From positions 151,994,366 to 152,058,365 of the forward strand of contig OY856188.1 in assembly GCA_963693315.1 (NCBI GenBank): a DNA stretch of 64,000 nt, written 5' to 3'. Source of the stretch: Diogma glabrata (taxonomy: Eukaryota; Arthropoda; Insecta; Diptera; Cylindrotomidae). Position 1 is the first letter of the stretch. The number at the start of each line of letters is the position of its first letter. This document shows, piece by piece, positions 11,424-22,063 of this stretch. The notes below the pieces were generated by a model. That model was not told where the DNA came from, did no database searches, and saw nothing but the letters and a program-made list of their open reading frames with translations. The position numbers and the translations under genes are program-made.

Positions 11424-12520
11424 TATGTTATACATATGTTTTGAAGTTTGTCCTAAGTAAGCTTCTTTACAAGAACATTCTATTTCATAAATCACATTCG
11501 ATTGTATATCAATAGGATCATGGTCTTTCATTCTTGAGAATATTGATTGTCCTGTAGATATGCATGATCTTCCTACTGTTTTAATGTTATATCTGCTAAG
11601 TAGAGATTTCATATTCTCAAACAAATGTTTTACGTAGGGAAGAGAAACGAACTTTGTGTCATCATTATTTTTCAGATTAAACCATATTCCGTTTTTCAGT
11701 TAAAATCGTGTTATGTTGTTTTGTTATCGCTGTTCTCATAACACTTTTGATCATTTGTATTTTTCAATATTCCGAAATTCTCAACATGATATCTCTAATC
11801 TGATAATTGGAGGATTTTGCTTGTTAGCACTAAAATGGTATTTTTCTTATAACTCAAAGGAAACCATGAGTTGAAATCTAAATAACGACCGGACCACGTT
11901 GGTTTGTGTACCAGTTTGTATTGATGGTACCATCGAAATTTCGTATCACCAATGTGCCAATGAAAGAAACTTTGCCGTCTTTCTCTGACTCTGAAACTAT
12001 TAAATTTATTCAAGAAAATATTAACTTAACCAAAGGATTTTGGAACAGTCGTGATTATATCGCCTACATATCTGAAGAAAAATATTGGTTTAAACTCAAG
12101 TGGGGAAAGAACATTAAATTCTATATGTTCCATGACAAAATTTGCCATCATTGGGCTTATTGATGAGCCGATTGGAGATCCAAGTCTTTGCTGATAAATT
12201 TTACTGTCGTAAGAGGAAGACACAATTTTTTAGAACTAGTTCATGGATGCTGTTGAAATAAGCACTGCTGTTGGGATAAAGACAGCAGAAAAAAGTTGCC
12301 AAGTTTCGATACCATTGAAATCCACGATTGGAAGTTTTGGAAGTTTCAAACTTAAAGGTGTTCGGGAGATCCTCCGCCAGTTTGTCCAATTTTGAAATAA
12401 ATTCAGATCTTCCATTTTCAAGTGAACCTGGATCATGTAAAAAAGTTTCATTAAGATTACATGCGTTTTGTCGAAACTCAGTTTGTATTTAAAAATTAAT
12501 ATTACAATAATAAACAAAAT
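11424..12520 (-). pseudogene. Penelope-like element remnant, RT plus truncated GIY-YIG
   Basis: Minus-strand frames read in order as a Penelope-like polyprotein: SLENGRSEFISKLDKLAEDL (about 12430-12370), then QQRLGSPIGSSISPMMANF and FRYVGDIITTV (about 12190-12040), then HKPTWSGRYLDFNS (about 11905-11870), then SNVIYEIECSCKEAYLGQTS (about 11500-11440). The last is the start of the GIY-YIG endonuclease that distinguishes Penelope elements. The usual RT box YVDD reads YVGD, so a metal-binding Asp is lost. Stops and frame shifts occur throughout. The reading ends exactly where the LINE poly(A) begins, so the endonuclease domain is cut there. Confidence 0.75.
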
Positions 12521-12644
12521 CATTTTAATTTAAATTTATTCTTAAATTTGAAAGAATATAATTGCACAAAACTATTTTCAGTATCTTTAGAGAATAATTA
12601 ACTTTAATGTATATTATTAGCATTAATTTTCCATAAGAAATACT

Positions 12645-13292
12645 TTAACATTGTGAAGCGTTTACTCTTGTATTTACTCCAATAACACGGAAATATTGTT
12701 CAGCACTTGCTGAACATCCTAACATTTGCTGAGGCAAAATTTTTGAGTAATCAGCTATTTCAGTTAACTTCGAAGTAATAAGAGGAACGGTTGTATTTTT
12801 GAACATTTCATCAATAAGTTCTACTTCAGGATCAATAATGTAAGACAATGATTCAGCATTAACCACAGGATTCCATTCCACTATTCCTTCTACTACTTTA
12901 TTTTGTAATGCAATCGCAGGACGTTGTGCCGCTTCTAACTCATCATAGAAATTTAAATTAATATAAACAATTAAATCTTCAGCGTACTGAGCACATTGAG
13001 ATAAATAGCGACCGATGAATGTTTTTTCAGCTGCCCATGTATCTCTAACTTCATTCAAACAGGCTTGTGCACCAGTTTGGACATTTAGATAGGCTTCAGT
13101 CTCTTCAACAATTGCATCAATTTTCGATAAACCATCTAATGCGTTTGTAAGGGCATCATGGTTCATTACTTCCAAATATTGACTTAAATATTCCCTAGCA
13201 ATATCAAATGTTCCTTTCATATAAGTATGAGAGGATTCCACTCTATATTGAATGTCTAGCAAGTAATCTTCAAATTTATCACCCAATGCTAC
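12645..13292 (-). CDS. terminal exon of an unrecognised protein, unit 1 copy
   Basis: The minus strand encodes 215 residues from VALGDKFEDYLLDIQYRVE to NASQC and a TAA stop. I do not recognise the family. The protein is acidic, probably mostly helical, with spaced cysteines (ACLNEVRD, YLSQCAQY, MLGCSAS, terminal Cys), which could suit a secreted protein. The reading frame runs 11 codons further upstream to an ATG at 13325. However, the sequence there is GATTTTCAG followed by GTAGC, a good splice acceptor, and the two copies differ in a three-base cluster just inside that upstream part. I therefore place the exon start at 13292 and expect earlier exons elsewhere. AATAAA lies at 12535-12540 (minus). 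The sister copy at 20142-20789 looks identical in DNA. Confidence 0.6.
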   Translation of the reverse strand, partial: VALGDKFEDYLLDIQYRVESSHTYMKGTFDIAREYLSQYLEVMNHDALTNALDGLSKIDAIVEETEAYLNVQTGAQACLNEVRDTWAAEKTFIGRYLSQCAQYAEDLIVYINLNFYDELEAAQRPAIALQNKVVEGIVEWNPVVNAESLSYIIDPEVELIDEMFKNTTVPLITSKLTEIADYSKILPQQMLGCSASAEQYFRVIGVNTRVNASQC

Positions 13293-13894
13293 CTGAAAAT
13301 CAAAAATCGTATTAGTAATGAACATAATTTGAACTAGTAATTCGTTAAAACTTATTATTATTTTTTTAATTTATACTGCTAAAACTAATAAAGTTTTGTT
13401 TAGCAATAACAATAAAGTTTTTAAAACCACATACAAAACACAATTTAAATTAAAAAAGACTTAAAGGCATTTGAAATTGGTAATTGTGGAATATATTTTT
13501 AAATTTTTATTACTGGGTTATTAATTACTGGGTTATTAATTTTGGCCATTCTAGGGGCTATGTTCGATCATCCTATCATACATTATCACTCGATGTTTTT
13601 ATAATTTATGAAGTGACATCGTTATTGGCCCACATAACAAGAATGATATACCGGAAATAATATGATTACATCAACTACTATAGTTATATAAATAACAACT
13701 CACTCTGGAAATTGAAAATTGAGTGAAGTAACGCTATGGACAATTGTGTGAAGTACCTATTAAAAAAAACTCTACATACCCCAAATTTGATTTTATCTTT
13801 TGTTTTGGACCATCCTGAATCTAAATAGCCAAAAAACTGTATATCTGTGGGTGGGAGTGTGCATGACAAATACGCATGGCATCTTGATAATCAT
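13293..13894. other. intron or spacer upstream of the unknown exon
   Basis: AT-rich. It contains a doubled TTACTGGGTTATTAA at about 13510-13540 and no recognisable upstream exon or signal peptide on the minus strand. A short frame at 13684-13869 has no motif. Confidence 0.4.
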
Positions 13895-14036
13895 TGGATT
13901 ATGATCCGGGTTCACTTGAAAATGGAAGATTTGGATTTATCTCAAAATTGGACAAACTGGGAGTGGGCTCTCGAGCACCTTGTTTATTTAAATCTAAAAT
14001 TGATACTAATCCTGATTTTCAATCTTATTGAGACTT
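13895..14036 (+). mobile_element. inverted Penelope-like fragment
   Basis: The plus strand reads DPGSLENGRFGFISKLDKLG and onward. This matches, in opposite orientation, the Penelope segment at about 12430-12370 (SLENGRSEFISKLDKLAEDL). It ends in a stop after about 45 codons. It is a second, more diverged scrap of the same family. Confidence 0.6.
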
Positions 14037-14566
14037 GATATATTTGGTTTTAGTACTAATATAGCCTACATATTGACTATATAATATATATATAGTCAAT
14101 GGCCTACAGCTACAAATCGATTGTCTAATACATACATATAACTATAATTATAATTATCGTTACATAGCGTAACAAAAATTTTAAACAGATACGTCGCTAA
14201 AGAAGTTTAACTTCAAAAATTTTTAACATCCGTCTAGCAGTTCATGAGATACATTAAATTGAACATATGAGAAACCCTTGATTTCTTAAAAGTACCCCTA
14301 GCTATAAAGGGAAAATCACTTGGGACAAAATACAAAAATTTTTCGGTAAAATTTTTAAAGCACATCAAAAGATCTGTGGCAAATTTAAACAAATGTATTA
14401 CAATACTATTTTTTCATTTCATGAAAGATTTGTTGCCAAATATAAACTAAATGTTTAATTAATAACCCCCCAATGGTTAATGGTGTCCCGCTTAATATAT
14501 GCTACAATTTGGTCACCTTAATTAAATGTTATGTTCTATCACTTTCGACTGTCACTTTTTTCGATC
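14037..14566. other. AT-rich spacer with a small hairpin
   Basis: No gene is seen. ATTGACTATATA and TATATAGTCAAT at about 14074-14101 form a short inverted repeat. The rest is unassigned. Confidence 0.4.
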
Positions 14567-15714
14567 TTATATCACTAAAAATATTTTTTGGTGATGTAAA
14601 GCGATGATTTGAAATAACCCCACATAAACATAATTATTATTGGACGTCTTTAATGATGAGATGTTAAAACGTTTCCGTTGATTGAATTGTGGAATGCCTG
14701 GATTCGGGAAGTGAAACCTTATCGTTGCACATACAAGGAAGTGGTCACTTCCAATGCATGCACCTCTAAAGGACCGCACATCCAGAACCCTAGAAAATAA
14801 ACGTGCTGTTACTAGAACGTGACTAATTAGATTTCAATTGTTTCCATTCGGTGAGACCCAAGTCTGCTTATGAATCGATCGATGCGGAAAGAACGTACTG
14901 GCAATTTTCAAATTATTTGATAATGCAAACTCATTCTCTCACCATTATCATTCGAATTCAAATGCAGGCTGTTGGGACCCACCACATTTCCATAAGAGAT
15001 ATCTCTTCCAACCTGTCCATTAAAGTCACCAAGAACATTAATGAAGTCCCATGTTGGTGTTTGTTTCATAACCTCTTCCAGTGCTATGTAGAAATTATCC
15101 TTCTCGTCGACGGTCTTAGCTTCAGTAGGTGCATGCACGGCAATAAGAGAAATATTGTTATATGTACCGCGTACACGTAGGTAGCAGATCCTCTCAATGA
15201 CCGGGATGAATTTCATCACGGCTTCTTGTATGCGTGCACCAACAAGAAAGCCAGTTCCACTATAGTATAGATAGTGACTATCCAAATCTTGTTTTCCGAT
15301 TATCGGCTGTCTAATTTCTTGTAGAGCAATAATATCCATCCTATACCTCTCAGCCTCTGTTTCTAGACTTATAAGAGCATCAGGAGCGCTCAGGCTGCGC
15401 ACGTTTCACGTTCCAATTCGGTAGTCTGGTCCTTTTTCACGTCCAGGTAAAATTCTGTTGTTGTGTCCGGGTCTGTTTTTCTCTTTCTGATAACCAAATT
15501 TAACATATTAGTTTTTTTCCGGAGTTAGGGTGTTAACCTTAGGCCCAACCCAAATTGTCGTGAATGGGTCCGTTCTGCATATTAAGGTCACCAGATACAA
15601 CCTTTTTTACACGTTTATATAGCGAGCCGCTTGATTCAAGACATACGACCGCTCCAAGCCGCCCCTGACATGGAGAATAGACGCTTGAGTCGCATTGGTT
15701 GTAAGGTTTGTCAC
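14567..15714 (-). pseudogene. RTE-type LINE remnant: 5' leader and endonuclease
   Basis: Minus-strand frames give an endonuclease of the RTE type: NVRSLSAPDALISLETEAER, DIIALQEIRQP, YYSGTGFLVGARI, HAPTEAKTVDEKDNFY, NVLGDFNGQVGRD (15402-14908) and, after a frame break, VRSFRGACIGSDHFLVCAT (about 14780-14720). ALQEIR and GDFN hold the metal-binding Glu and Asp; SDH is the terminal catalytic box. The codon before NVRS is TGA where the family usually has Trp, so the N-terminus is interrupted. From 15714 to about 15440 the sequence resembles RTE 5' leader. No reverse transcriptase is present. Confidence 0.75.
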
Positions 15715-18700
15715 TTCCTGTCTTTGAGTTACATCTTGTTTTGATGTTTCTAAAATAATATTTTGTTTACAATTTCATAATTTTAATTGTCGATTTTAAC
15801 AGTGAACCTAGACTTAGATTCAGGTTGTCCAGCTGTTGAAGTAGTCAATTTCAATTTCAATTTGAGTTTGTTTGTTTTCGCATTACTGTGGTTTTCGTAT
15901 GTATGTTTTTCATTGATATTTCTCTATGAACTAAAATGGCAAAATTATCTATCAGCTATGCGAACATAAGAGGATTGAATATAAACCTTAATTCAGTCCA
16001 TCTTTTTCTTGAAACTATGAAACCTGATATTTTGTTTTTAACGGAAACGATTATCAGTGCGCGTGCTGTGACCTTAGATAAAAACAAATACCTTTGTCCC
16101 AATTATGAACTTGAATCCTCATTCTACACTAAGCATGGAGTTTGTGCTTATATTAGGGATACTATACCATATGTGAGATTAAATAAATTTGAATTAAATG
16201 CAAAATTTCACAATATGGTGTCACTAAAAATTAGTTGCCCAAGTCAAACGCTGTTTGTCTTTGGACTTTACCGTTCACCTAATTCACCTGAGAACTCTAA
16301 TTTATTTCATGACTTATCTGAGAAGATAGATAGGTTGGTTGAGTATCCTAATGCAAAGTTTATAGTTCTTGGAGATTTTAATGTCCACAATAAAGAATGG
16401 CTTACACACAGCTCTAAAACTGACGAGGTTGGTAGACAGGCTGAGTTGTTTGCTCTTTATCACAATTTTACTCAAATAATAGACCAGCCAACCAGAGTTC
16501 CTGACATGCCTGGTCAAAGTAGTAATTTGCTTGATTTATTTTTGACAAACGATCCATATCTGGTTCAATTTAAAATATCAGAACCATTGGGTGGTTCAGA
16601 TCATAATTTGATCTCCACACAACTAAATATACAAATTCCAAAACAATTTAAAGCGAATCCACGCAATGTTTGGGATTACAAAGCTGCGAATTGGCAAGGA
16701 CTTAAAAGTTTTTTTAGATGTTTTCCTTGGAAACGCTATTGCCTTACCGGCCAAGACCCAGACATAGCTGCATCAAATTTTTCTGAAACTGTAATTGATG
16801 GTATGCACAGATTTATTCCTAATAAATTGATCATTCCGAAAACTGATCTATGGTTTTCTAGTAAATGCAAAAAAGCTATAAAAGTTAAAAAAAAGGCTTT
16901 TCGAAAGTTTAATAAAAACAAAACCGATGAAAACCTTAGACAGTACCGTAAAGAGAGAAATTTATGTCGTAAGTTAATAGATGAAGAGAAACATCTATTT
17001 AATAGGAAAAAAGCATCTAAATTCGCAGAACATCCGACTGGTTCACGCAATTTCTATAAAGCCGCAAAGGCTGTCCAAAGCAACTTTTGTAAATCTTCCC
17101 TACCGCCTCTTGTTAATAGAGATGTCCCTATCATTGATCCAAAAGAGAAAGCTAATTTGCTTGGGCATTATTTCTCTTTAAATTCTACTTTAAAAGAACC
17201 TAATTTCCAACCTAAACCTATTTCTAAAGTTTCTTATAAAATGAGGCGGATAATTTTTCGGAAAAACATTGTTCGAAAAATGCTTTTAAAAATCAATACT
17301 AACAAGGCAACAGGCCCTGATTTTATTCCTCCGATTATACTTAAAACATTTGCTAGGGAGCTAGCACCAATCCTCGCTAAAATCTTCTATTTGTCATATA
17401 AGAAAGGAATTTTTCCTGAAATTTGGAAAATGGCTAGTGTACAGCCAGTTTCAAAAAAGGGCAGTAAGACTGATCCTACGAATTACAGACCCATTTCAAT
17501 TTTATCGGTAGTTGCTAAAATTTTTGAGAAATATGTCAATTTTAATTTAATGAGCTTCTTAGAGTCTTCCAAATTAATTAATGAGAGACAATATGGATTT
17601 CGAAAAGGAAGAGCGACGGGAGATTTGCTGTCTTTTGTCACGCATATCTGGAACAAGTCGCTTGAAAACTTTGGAGAAACATTCGGTGTTGCTCTTGATA
17701 TTTCCAAGGCATTTGACAAGGTTTGGCACAACAACCTTATATTCAAATTGAGATCCTATGGTTTAGACGAGCAGCTTATATCTTGGATACAGAGCTTTAT
17801 ATCTGATCGAAAATTTCGGGTCAATGTTGACGGTGTATCATCGAATACTTTTTCAACTAATGCAGGAGTTCCTCAGGGTTCCGCTTTGTCACCAACTCTT
17901 TTTCTTATCTATACTAATGATTTGTTGGACTCAACGATCCATCCTATACATAGTTTTGCTGATGATAGCACGCTACATGCGTCTCATGAAGCACTTAAAT
18001 TATATACACCCTTAGCGCTTAGTGAGTGTAGGTCAAAATTGATAGATTCCCTTAACACTGATCTTAAAACAATTATGGATTGGGGTATTGCTAACAGTGT
18101 TAAATTCAATACAAGCAAAACACAGGTTTGTCATTTTTCTAGGATAACGACACCCAATCCTTTTCCATTAACGTTTGGCCCCAAAAATCTTTTAGAGAAT
18201 GAGTCTGTCAGACTTCTAGGAGTTGAGATTGAAAATAATATGAAGTGGAATTCTCATATTTTTAATCTGGCTAAGAATGCTGTTCAAAAGTTAGGATTTT
18301 TGGGGCGATGTCGTAAGTTTTTCGATAGCGAACAACTTCTTTTAGTTTATAAATCTTTAATACGTCCCTGCACGGAATACTGTTCTCACATATGGGGTGG
18401 AGCTTACTTGAGTAGTCTCAACTGCCTTGATTCTGTACAGCGTAGAGCTATTAAACTCATTGGTAACCCAAGTCTTACTAACGGTCTTGATTCCTTGCAG
18501 CACAGAAGAAATGTTGCTGATTTGACTATATTTTATAAATATATTATGGATGAACGAGCTTCTGAAGAGATCAAATCGATTTTACCTAAATCAGCAAACC
18601 TTTCGCGTCACACCAGAGCAAACGTAGCAGCGCATCCCTTTACAGTTCAAATAATTAGGTGTAGAACTGTAGCCTTCCAACGTGACTTTTTCAACAGAGT

Positions 18701-18920
18701 CTCTCATCTTTGGAACGCCTTACCTTCCTGGGTTTTCCCTGATGAATTTAATCCTCAAGGCTTTAAAGTTAACGTTCATAAATTTCTCAGAGAATCTTAA
18801 TTTGCATTCCATTCTTATCCCTAGTTGGCATGGTATCTTCGGATATTCAGAGACGTTAATTTATAATTTATTATAATTAACACTAAACATGCCTAACTTT
18901 GAATAAAAAAAAAAAAAAAA
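15715..18920 (+). mobile_element. CR1/jockey-like LINE, copy 2 (intact frame)
   Basis: Sister of 8218-11423. It has the same AATAAA plus A-tract end (16 A, 18905-18920). Because the duplication breakpoint is within its leader, this copy starts with RTE-derived sequence directly upstream instead of the native 5' flank. Confidence 0.75.
15936..18800 (+). CDS. LINE endonuclease-reverse transcriptase, intact 954 residues
   Basis: This is a complete non-LTR polyprotein. The N-terminal endonuclease holds YANIRGLN (residues 8-15), LTETI near residue 35, GDFN at 146-149 and SDHN at 221-224. The reverse transcriptase holds NKATGPD at 456-462, LDISKAFDKVW with the first catalytic Asp at 588, GVPQGS, and FADD at 674-677 (the usual YADD with Phe). 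A C-terminal region with HIWGGAYLSS and RRAIKLIG follows, typical of jockey and CR1 relatives. It would nick target DNA and prime cDNA synthesis from its own RNA. I chose the ATG that begins MAKLSISYANIRG. No ORF1 partner is visible. Catalytic residues look complete, so activity is possible if the leader promoter survived the duplication. Confidence 0.9.
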   Translation: MAKLSISYANIRGLNINLNSVHLFLETMKPDILFLTETIISARAVTLDKNKYLCPNYELESSFYTKHGVCAYIRDTIPYVRLNKFELNAKFHNMVSLKISCPSQTLFVFGLYRSPNSPENSNLFHDLSEKIDRLVEYPNAKFIVLGDFNVHNKEWLTHSSKTDEVGRQAELFALYHNFTQIIDQPTRVPDMPGQSSNLLDLFLTNDPYLVQFKISEPLGGSDHNLISTQLNIQIPKQFKANPRNVWDYKAANWQGLKSFFRCFPWKRYCLTGQDPDIAASNFSETVIDGMHRFIPNKLIIPKTDLWFSSKCKKAIKVKKKAFRKFNKNKTDENLRQYRKERNLCRKLIDEEKHLFNRKKASKFAEHPTGSRNFYKAAKAVQSNFCKSSLPPLVNRDVPIIDPKEKANLLGHYFSLNSTLKEPNFQPKPISKVSYKMRRIIFRKNIVRKMLLKINTNKATGPDFIPPIILKTFARELAPILAKIFYLSYKKGIFPEIWKMASVQPVSKKGSKTDPTNYRPISILSVVAKIFEKYVNFNLMSFLESSKLINERQYGFRKGRATGDLLSFVTHIWNKSLENFGETFGVALDISKAFDKVWHNNLIFKLRSYGLDEQLISWIQSFISDRKFRVNVDGVSSNTFSTNAGVPQGSALSPTLFLIYTNDLLDSTIHPIHSFADDSTLHASHEALKLYTPLALSECRSKLIDSLNTDLKTIMDWGIANSVKFNTSKTQVCHFSRITTPNPFPLTFGPKNLLENESVRLLGVEIENNMKWNSHIFNLAKNAVQKLGFLGRCRKFFDSEQLLLVYKSLIRPCTEYCSHIWGGAYLSSLNCLDSVQRRAIKLIGNPSLTNGLDSLQHRRNVADLTIFYKYIMDERASEEIKSILPKSANLSRHTRANVAAHPFTVQIIRCRTVAFQRDFFNRVSHLWNALPSWVFPDEFNPQGFKVNVHKFLRES

Positions 18921-20017
18921 TATGTTATACATATGTTTTGAAGTTTGTCCTAAGTAAGCTTCTTTACAAGAACATTCTATTTCATAAATCACATTCGATT
19001 GTATATCAATAGGATCATGGTCTTTCATTCTTGAGAATATTGATTGTCCTGTAGATATGCATGATCTTCCTACTGTTTTAATGTTATATCTGCTAAGTAG
19101 AGATTTCATATTCTCAAACAAATGTTTTACGTAGGGAAGAGAAACGAACTTTGTGTCATCATTATTTTTCAGATTAAACCATATTCCGTTTTTCAGTTAA
19201 AATCGTGTTATGTTGTTTTGTTATCGCTGTTCTCATAACACTTTTGATCATTTGTATTTTTCAATATTCCGAAATTCTCAACATGATATCTCTAATCTGA
19301 TAATTGGAGGATTTTGCTTGTTAGCACTAAAATGGTATTTTTCTTATAACTCAAAGGAAACCATGAGTTGAAATCTAAATAACGACCGGACCACGTTGGT
19401 TTGTGTACCAGTTTGTATTGATGGTACCATCGAAATTTCGTATCACCAATGTGTCAATGAAAGAAACTTTGCCGTCTTTCTCTGACTCTGAAACTATTAA
19501 ATTTATTCAAGAAAATATTAACTTAACCAAAGGATTTTGGAACAGTCGTGATTATATCGCCTACATATCTGAAGAAAAATATTGGTTTAAACTCAAGTGG
19601 GGAAAGAACATTAAATTCTATATGTTCCATGACAAAATTTGCCATCATTGGGCTTATTGGTGAGCCGATTGGAGATCCAAATCTTTGCTGATAAATTTTA
19701 CTGTCGTAAGAGGAAGACACAATTTTTTAGAACTAGTTCATGGATGCTGTTGAAATAAACACTGCTGTTGGGATAAAGACAGCAGAAAAAAGTTGCCAAG
19801 TTTCGATACCATTGAAATCCACGATTGGAAGTTTTGGAAGTTTCAAACTTAAAGGTGTTCGGGAGATCCTCCGCTAGTTTGTCCAATTTTGAAATAAATT
19901 CAGATCTTCCATTTTCAAGTGAACCTGGATCATGTAAAAAAGTTTCATTAAGATTACATGCGTTTTGTCGAAACTCAGTTTGTATTTAAAAATTAATATT
20001 ACAATAATAAACAAAAT
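18921..20017 (-). pseudogene. Penelope-like remnant, unit 2 copy
   Basis: Same content as 11424-12520, including YVGD in place of YVDD and GIY-YIG truncated at the LINE poly(A). Minor substitutions, for example RFGSPIGSP against RLGSPIGSS, show the copies have diverged slightly since the duplication. Confidence 0.75.
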
Positions 20018-20141
20018 CATTTTAATTTAAATTTATTCTTAAATTTGAAAGAATATAATTGCACAAAACTATTTTCAGTATCTTTAGAGAATAATTAACT
20101 TTAATGTATATTATTAGCATTAATTTTCCATAAGAAATACT

Positions 20142-20789
20142 TTAACATTGTGAAGCGTTTACTCTTGTATTTACTCCAATAACACGGAAATATTGTTCAG
20201 CACTTGCTGAACATCCTAACATTTGCTGAGGCAAAATTTTTGAGTAATCAGCTATTTCAGTTAACTTCGAAGTAATAAGAGGAACGGTTGTATTTTTGAA
20301 CATTTCATCAATAAGTTCTACTTCAGGATCAATAATGTAAGACAATGATTCAGCATTAACCACAGGATTCCATTCCACTATTCCTTCTACTACTTTATTT
20401 TGTAATGCAATCGCAGGACGTTGTGCCGCTTCTAACTCATCATAGAAATTTAAATTAATATAAACAATTAAATCTTCAGCGTACTGAGCACATTGAGATA
20501 AATAGCGACCGATGAATGTTTTTTCAGCTGCCCATGTATCTCTAACTTCATTCAAACAGGCTTGTGCACCAGTTTGGACATTTAGATAGGCTTCAGTCTC
20601 TTCAACAATTGCATCAATTTTCGATAAACCATCTAATGCGTTTGTAAGGGCATCATGGTTCATTACTTCCAAATATTGACTTAAATATTCCCTAGCAATA
20701 TCAAATGTTCCTTTCATATAAGTATGAGAGGATTCCACTCTATATTGAATGTCTAGCAAGTAATCTTCAAATTTATCACCCAATGCTAC
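20142..20789 (-). CDS. terminal exon of the unrecognised protein, unit 2 copy
   Basis: Same exon as 12645-13292, with no base difference that I could find between splice acceptor and stop. Just upstream of the acceptor, where unit 1 reads an ATG-TTC start, unit 2 reads ATG-GCA. The change lies outside the inferred exon, supporting the intron interpretation. If upstream exons sit outside the duplicated 7.5 kb, only the copy with access to them is expressed correctly. Unit 2 is nearer to minus-strand upstream sequence, but what lies there is a gypsy element. Confidence 0.6.
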   Translation of the reverse strand, partial: VALGDKFEDYLLDIQYRVESSHTYMKGTFDIAREYLSQYLEVMNHDALTNALDGLSKIDAIVEETEAYLNVQTGAQACLNEVRDTWAAEKTFIGRYLSQCAQYAEDLIVYINLNFYDELEAAQRPAIALQNKVVEGIVEWNPVVNAESLSYIIDPEVELIDEMFKNTTVPLITSKLTEIADYSKILPQQMLGCSASAEQYFRVIGVNTRVNASQC

Positions 20790-21391
20790 CTGAAAATCAA
20801 AAATCGTATTAGTAATTGCCATAATTTGAACTAGTAATTCGTTAAAACTTATTATTATTTTTTTAATTTATACTGCTAAAACTAATAAAGTTTTGTTTAG
20901 CAATAACAATAAAGTTTTTAAAACCACATACAAAACACAATTTAAATTAAAAAAGACTTAAAGGCATTTGAAATTGGTAATTGTGGAATATATTTTTAAA
21001 TTTTTATTACTGGGTTATTAATTACTGGGTTATTAATTTTGGCCATTCTAGGGGCTATGTTCGATCATCCTATTATACATTATCACTCGATGTTTTTATA
21101 ATTTATGAAGTGACATCGTTATTGGCCCACATAACAAGAATGATATACCGGAAATAATATGATTACATCAACTACTATAGTTATATAAATAACAACTCAC
21201 TCTGGAAATTGAAAATTGAGTGAAGTAACGCTATGGACAATTGTGTGAAGTACCTATTAAAAAAAACTCTACATACCCCAAATTTGATTTTATCTTTTGT
21301 TTTGGACCATCCTGAATCTAAATAGCCAAAAAACTGTATATCTGTGGGTGGGAGTGTGCATGACAAATACGCATGGCATCTTGATAATCAT

Positions 21392-21533
21392 TGGATTATG
21401 ATCCGGGTTCACTTGAAAATGGAAGATTTGGATTTATCTCAAAATTGGACAAACTGGGAGTGGGCTCTCGAGCACCTTGTTTATTTAAATCTAAAATTGA
21501 TACTAATCCTGATTTTCAATCTTATTGAGACTT
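21392..21533 (+). mobile_element. inverted Penelope-like fragment, unit 2
   Basis: Copy of 13895-14036 with the same reading and stop. Confidence 0.6.
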
Positions 21534-22063
21534 GATATATTTGGTTTTAGTACTAATATAGCCTACATATTGACTATATAATATATATATAGTCAATGGC
21601 CTACAGCTACAAATCGATTGTCTAATACATACATATAACTATAATTATAATTATCGTTACATAGCGTAACAAAAATTTTAAACAGATACGTCGCTAAAGA
21701 AGTTTAACTTGAAAAATTTTTAACATCCGTCTAGCAGTTCATGAGATACATTAAATTGAACATATGAGAAACCCTTGATTTCTTAAAAGTACCCCTAGCT
21801 ATAAAGGGAAAATCACTTGGGACAAAATACAAAAATTTTTCGGTAAAATTTTTAAAGCACATCAAAAGATCTGTGGCAAATTTAAACAAATGTATTACAA
21901 TACTATTTTTTCATTTCATGAAAGATTTGTTGCCAAATATAAACTAAATGTTTAATTAATAACCCCCCAATGGTTAATGGTGTCCCGCTTAATATATGCT
22001 ACAATTTGGTCACCTTAATTAAATGTTATGTTCTATCACTTTCGACTGTCACTTTTTTCGATC

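Larger units (their letters stand above)
8218..15714. repeat. unit 1 of a 7,497-bp head-to-tail tandem duplication
   Basis: Every landmark in this unit recurs 7,497 (±1) bp later: LINE start 8439/15936, unknown exon stop 12645/20142, RTE fragment 14908/22405. By eye I count roughly twenty substitutions and a few homopolymer changes, about 0.3 per cent. Unit order is LINE (+), Penelope remnant (-), unknown exon (-), inverted Penelope scrap (+), RTE remnant (-). Confidence 0.9.

Noticed and set aside
16736..17050. 104-codon minus frame inside the LINE, and similar shadows on either strand of 8439-11302 and 15936-18800
   Set aside because: Shadow of the LINE polyprotein with no motif of its own.
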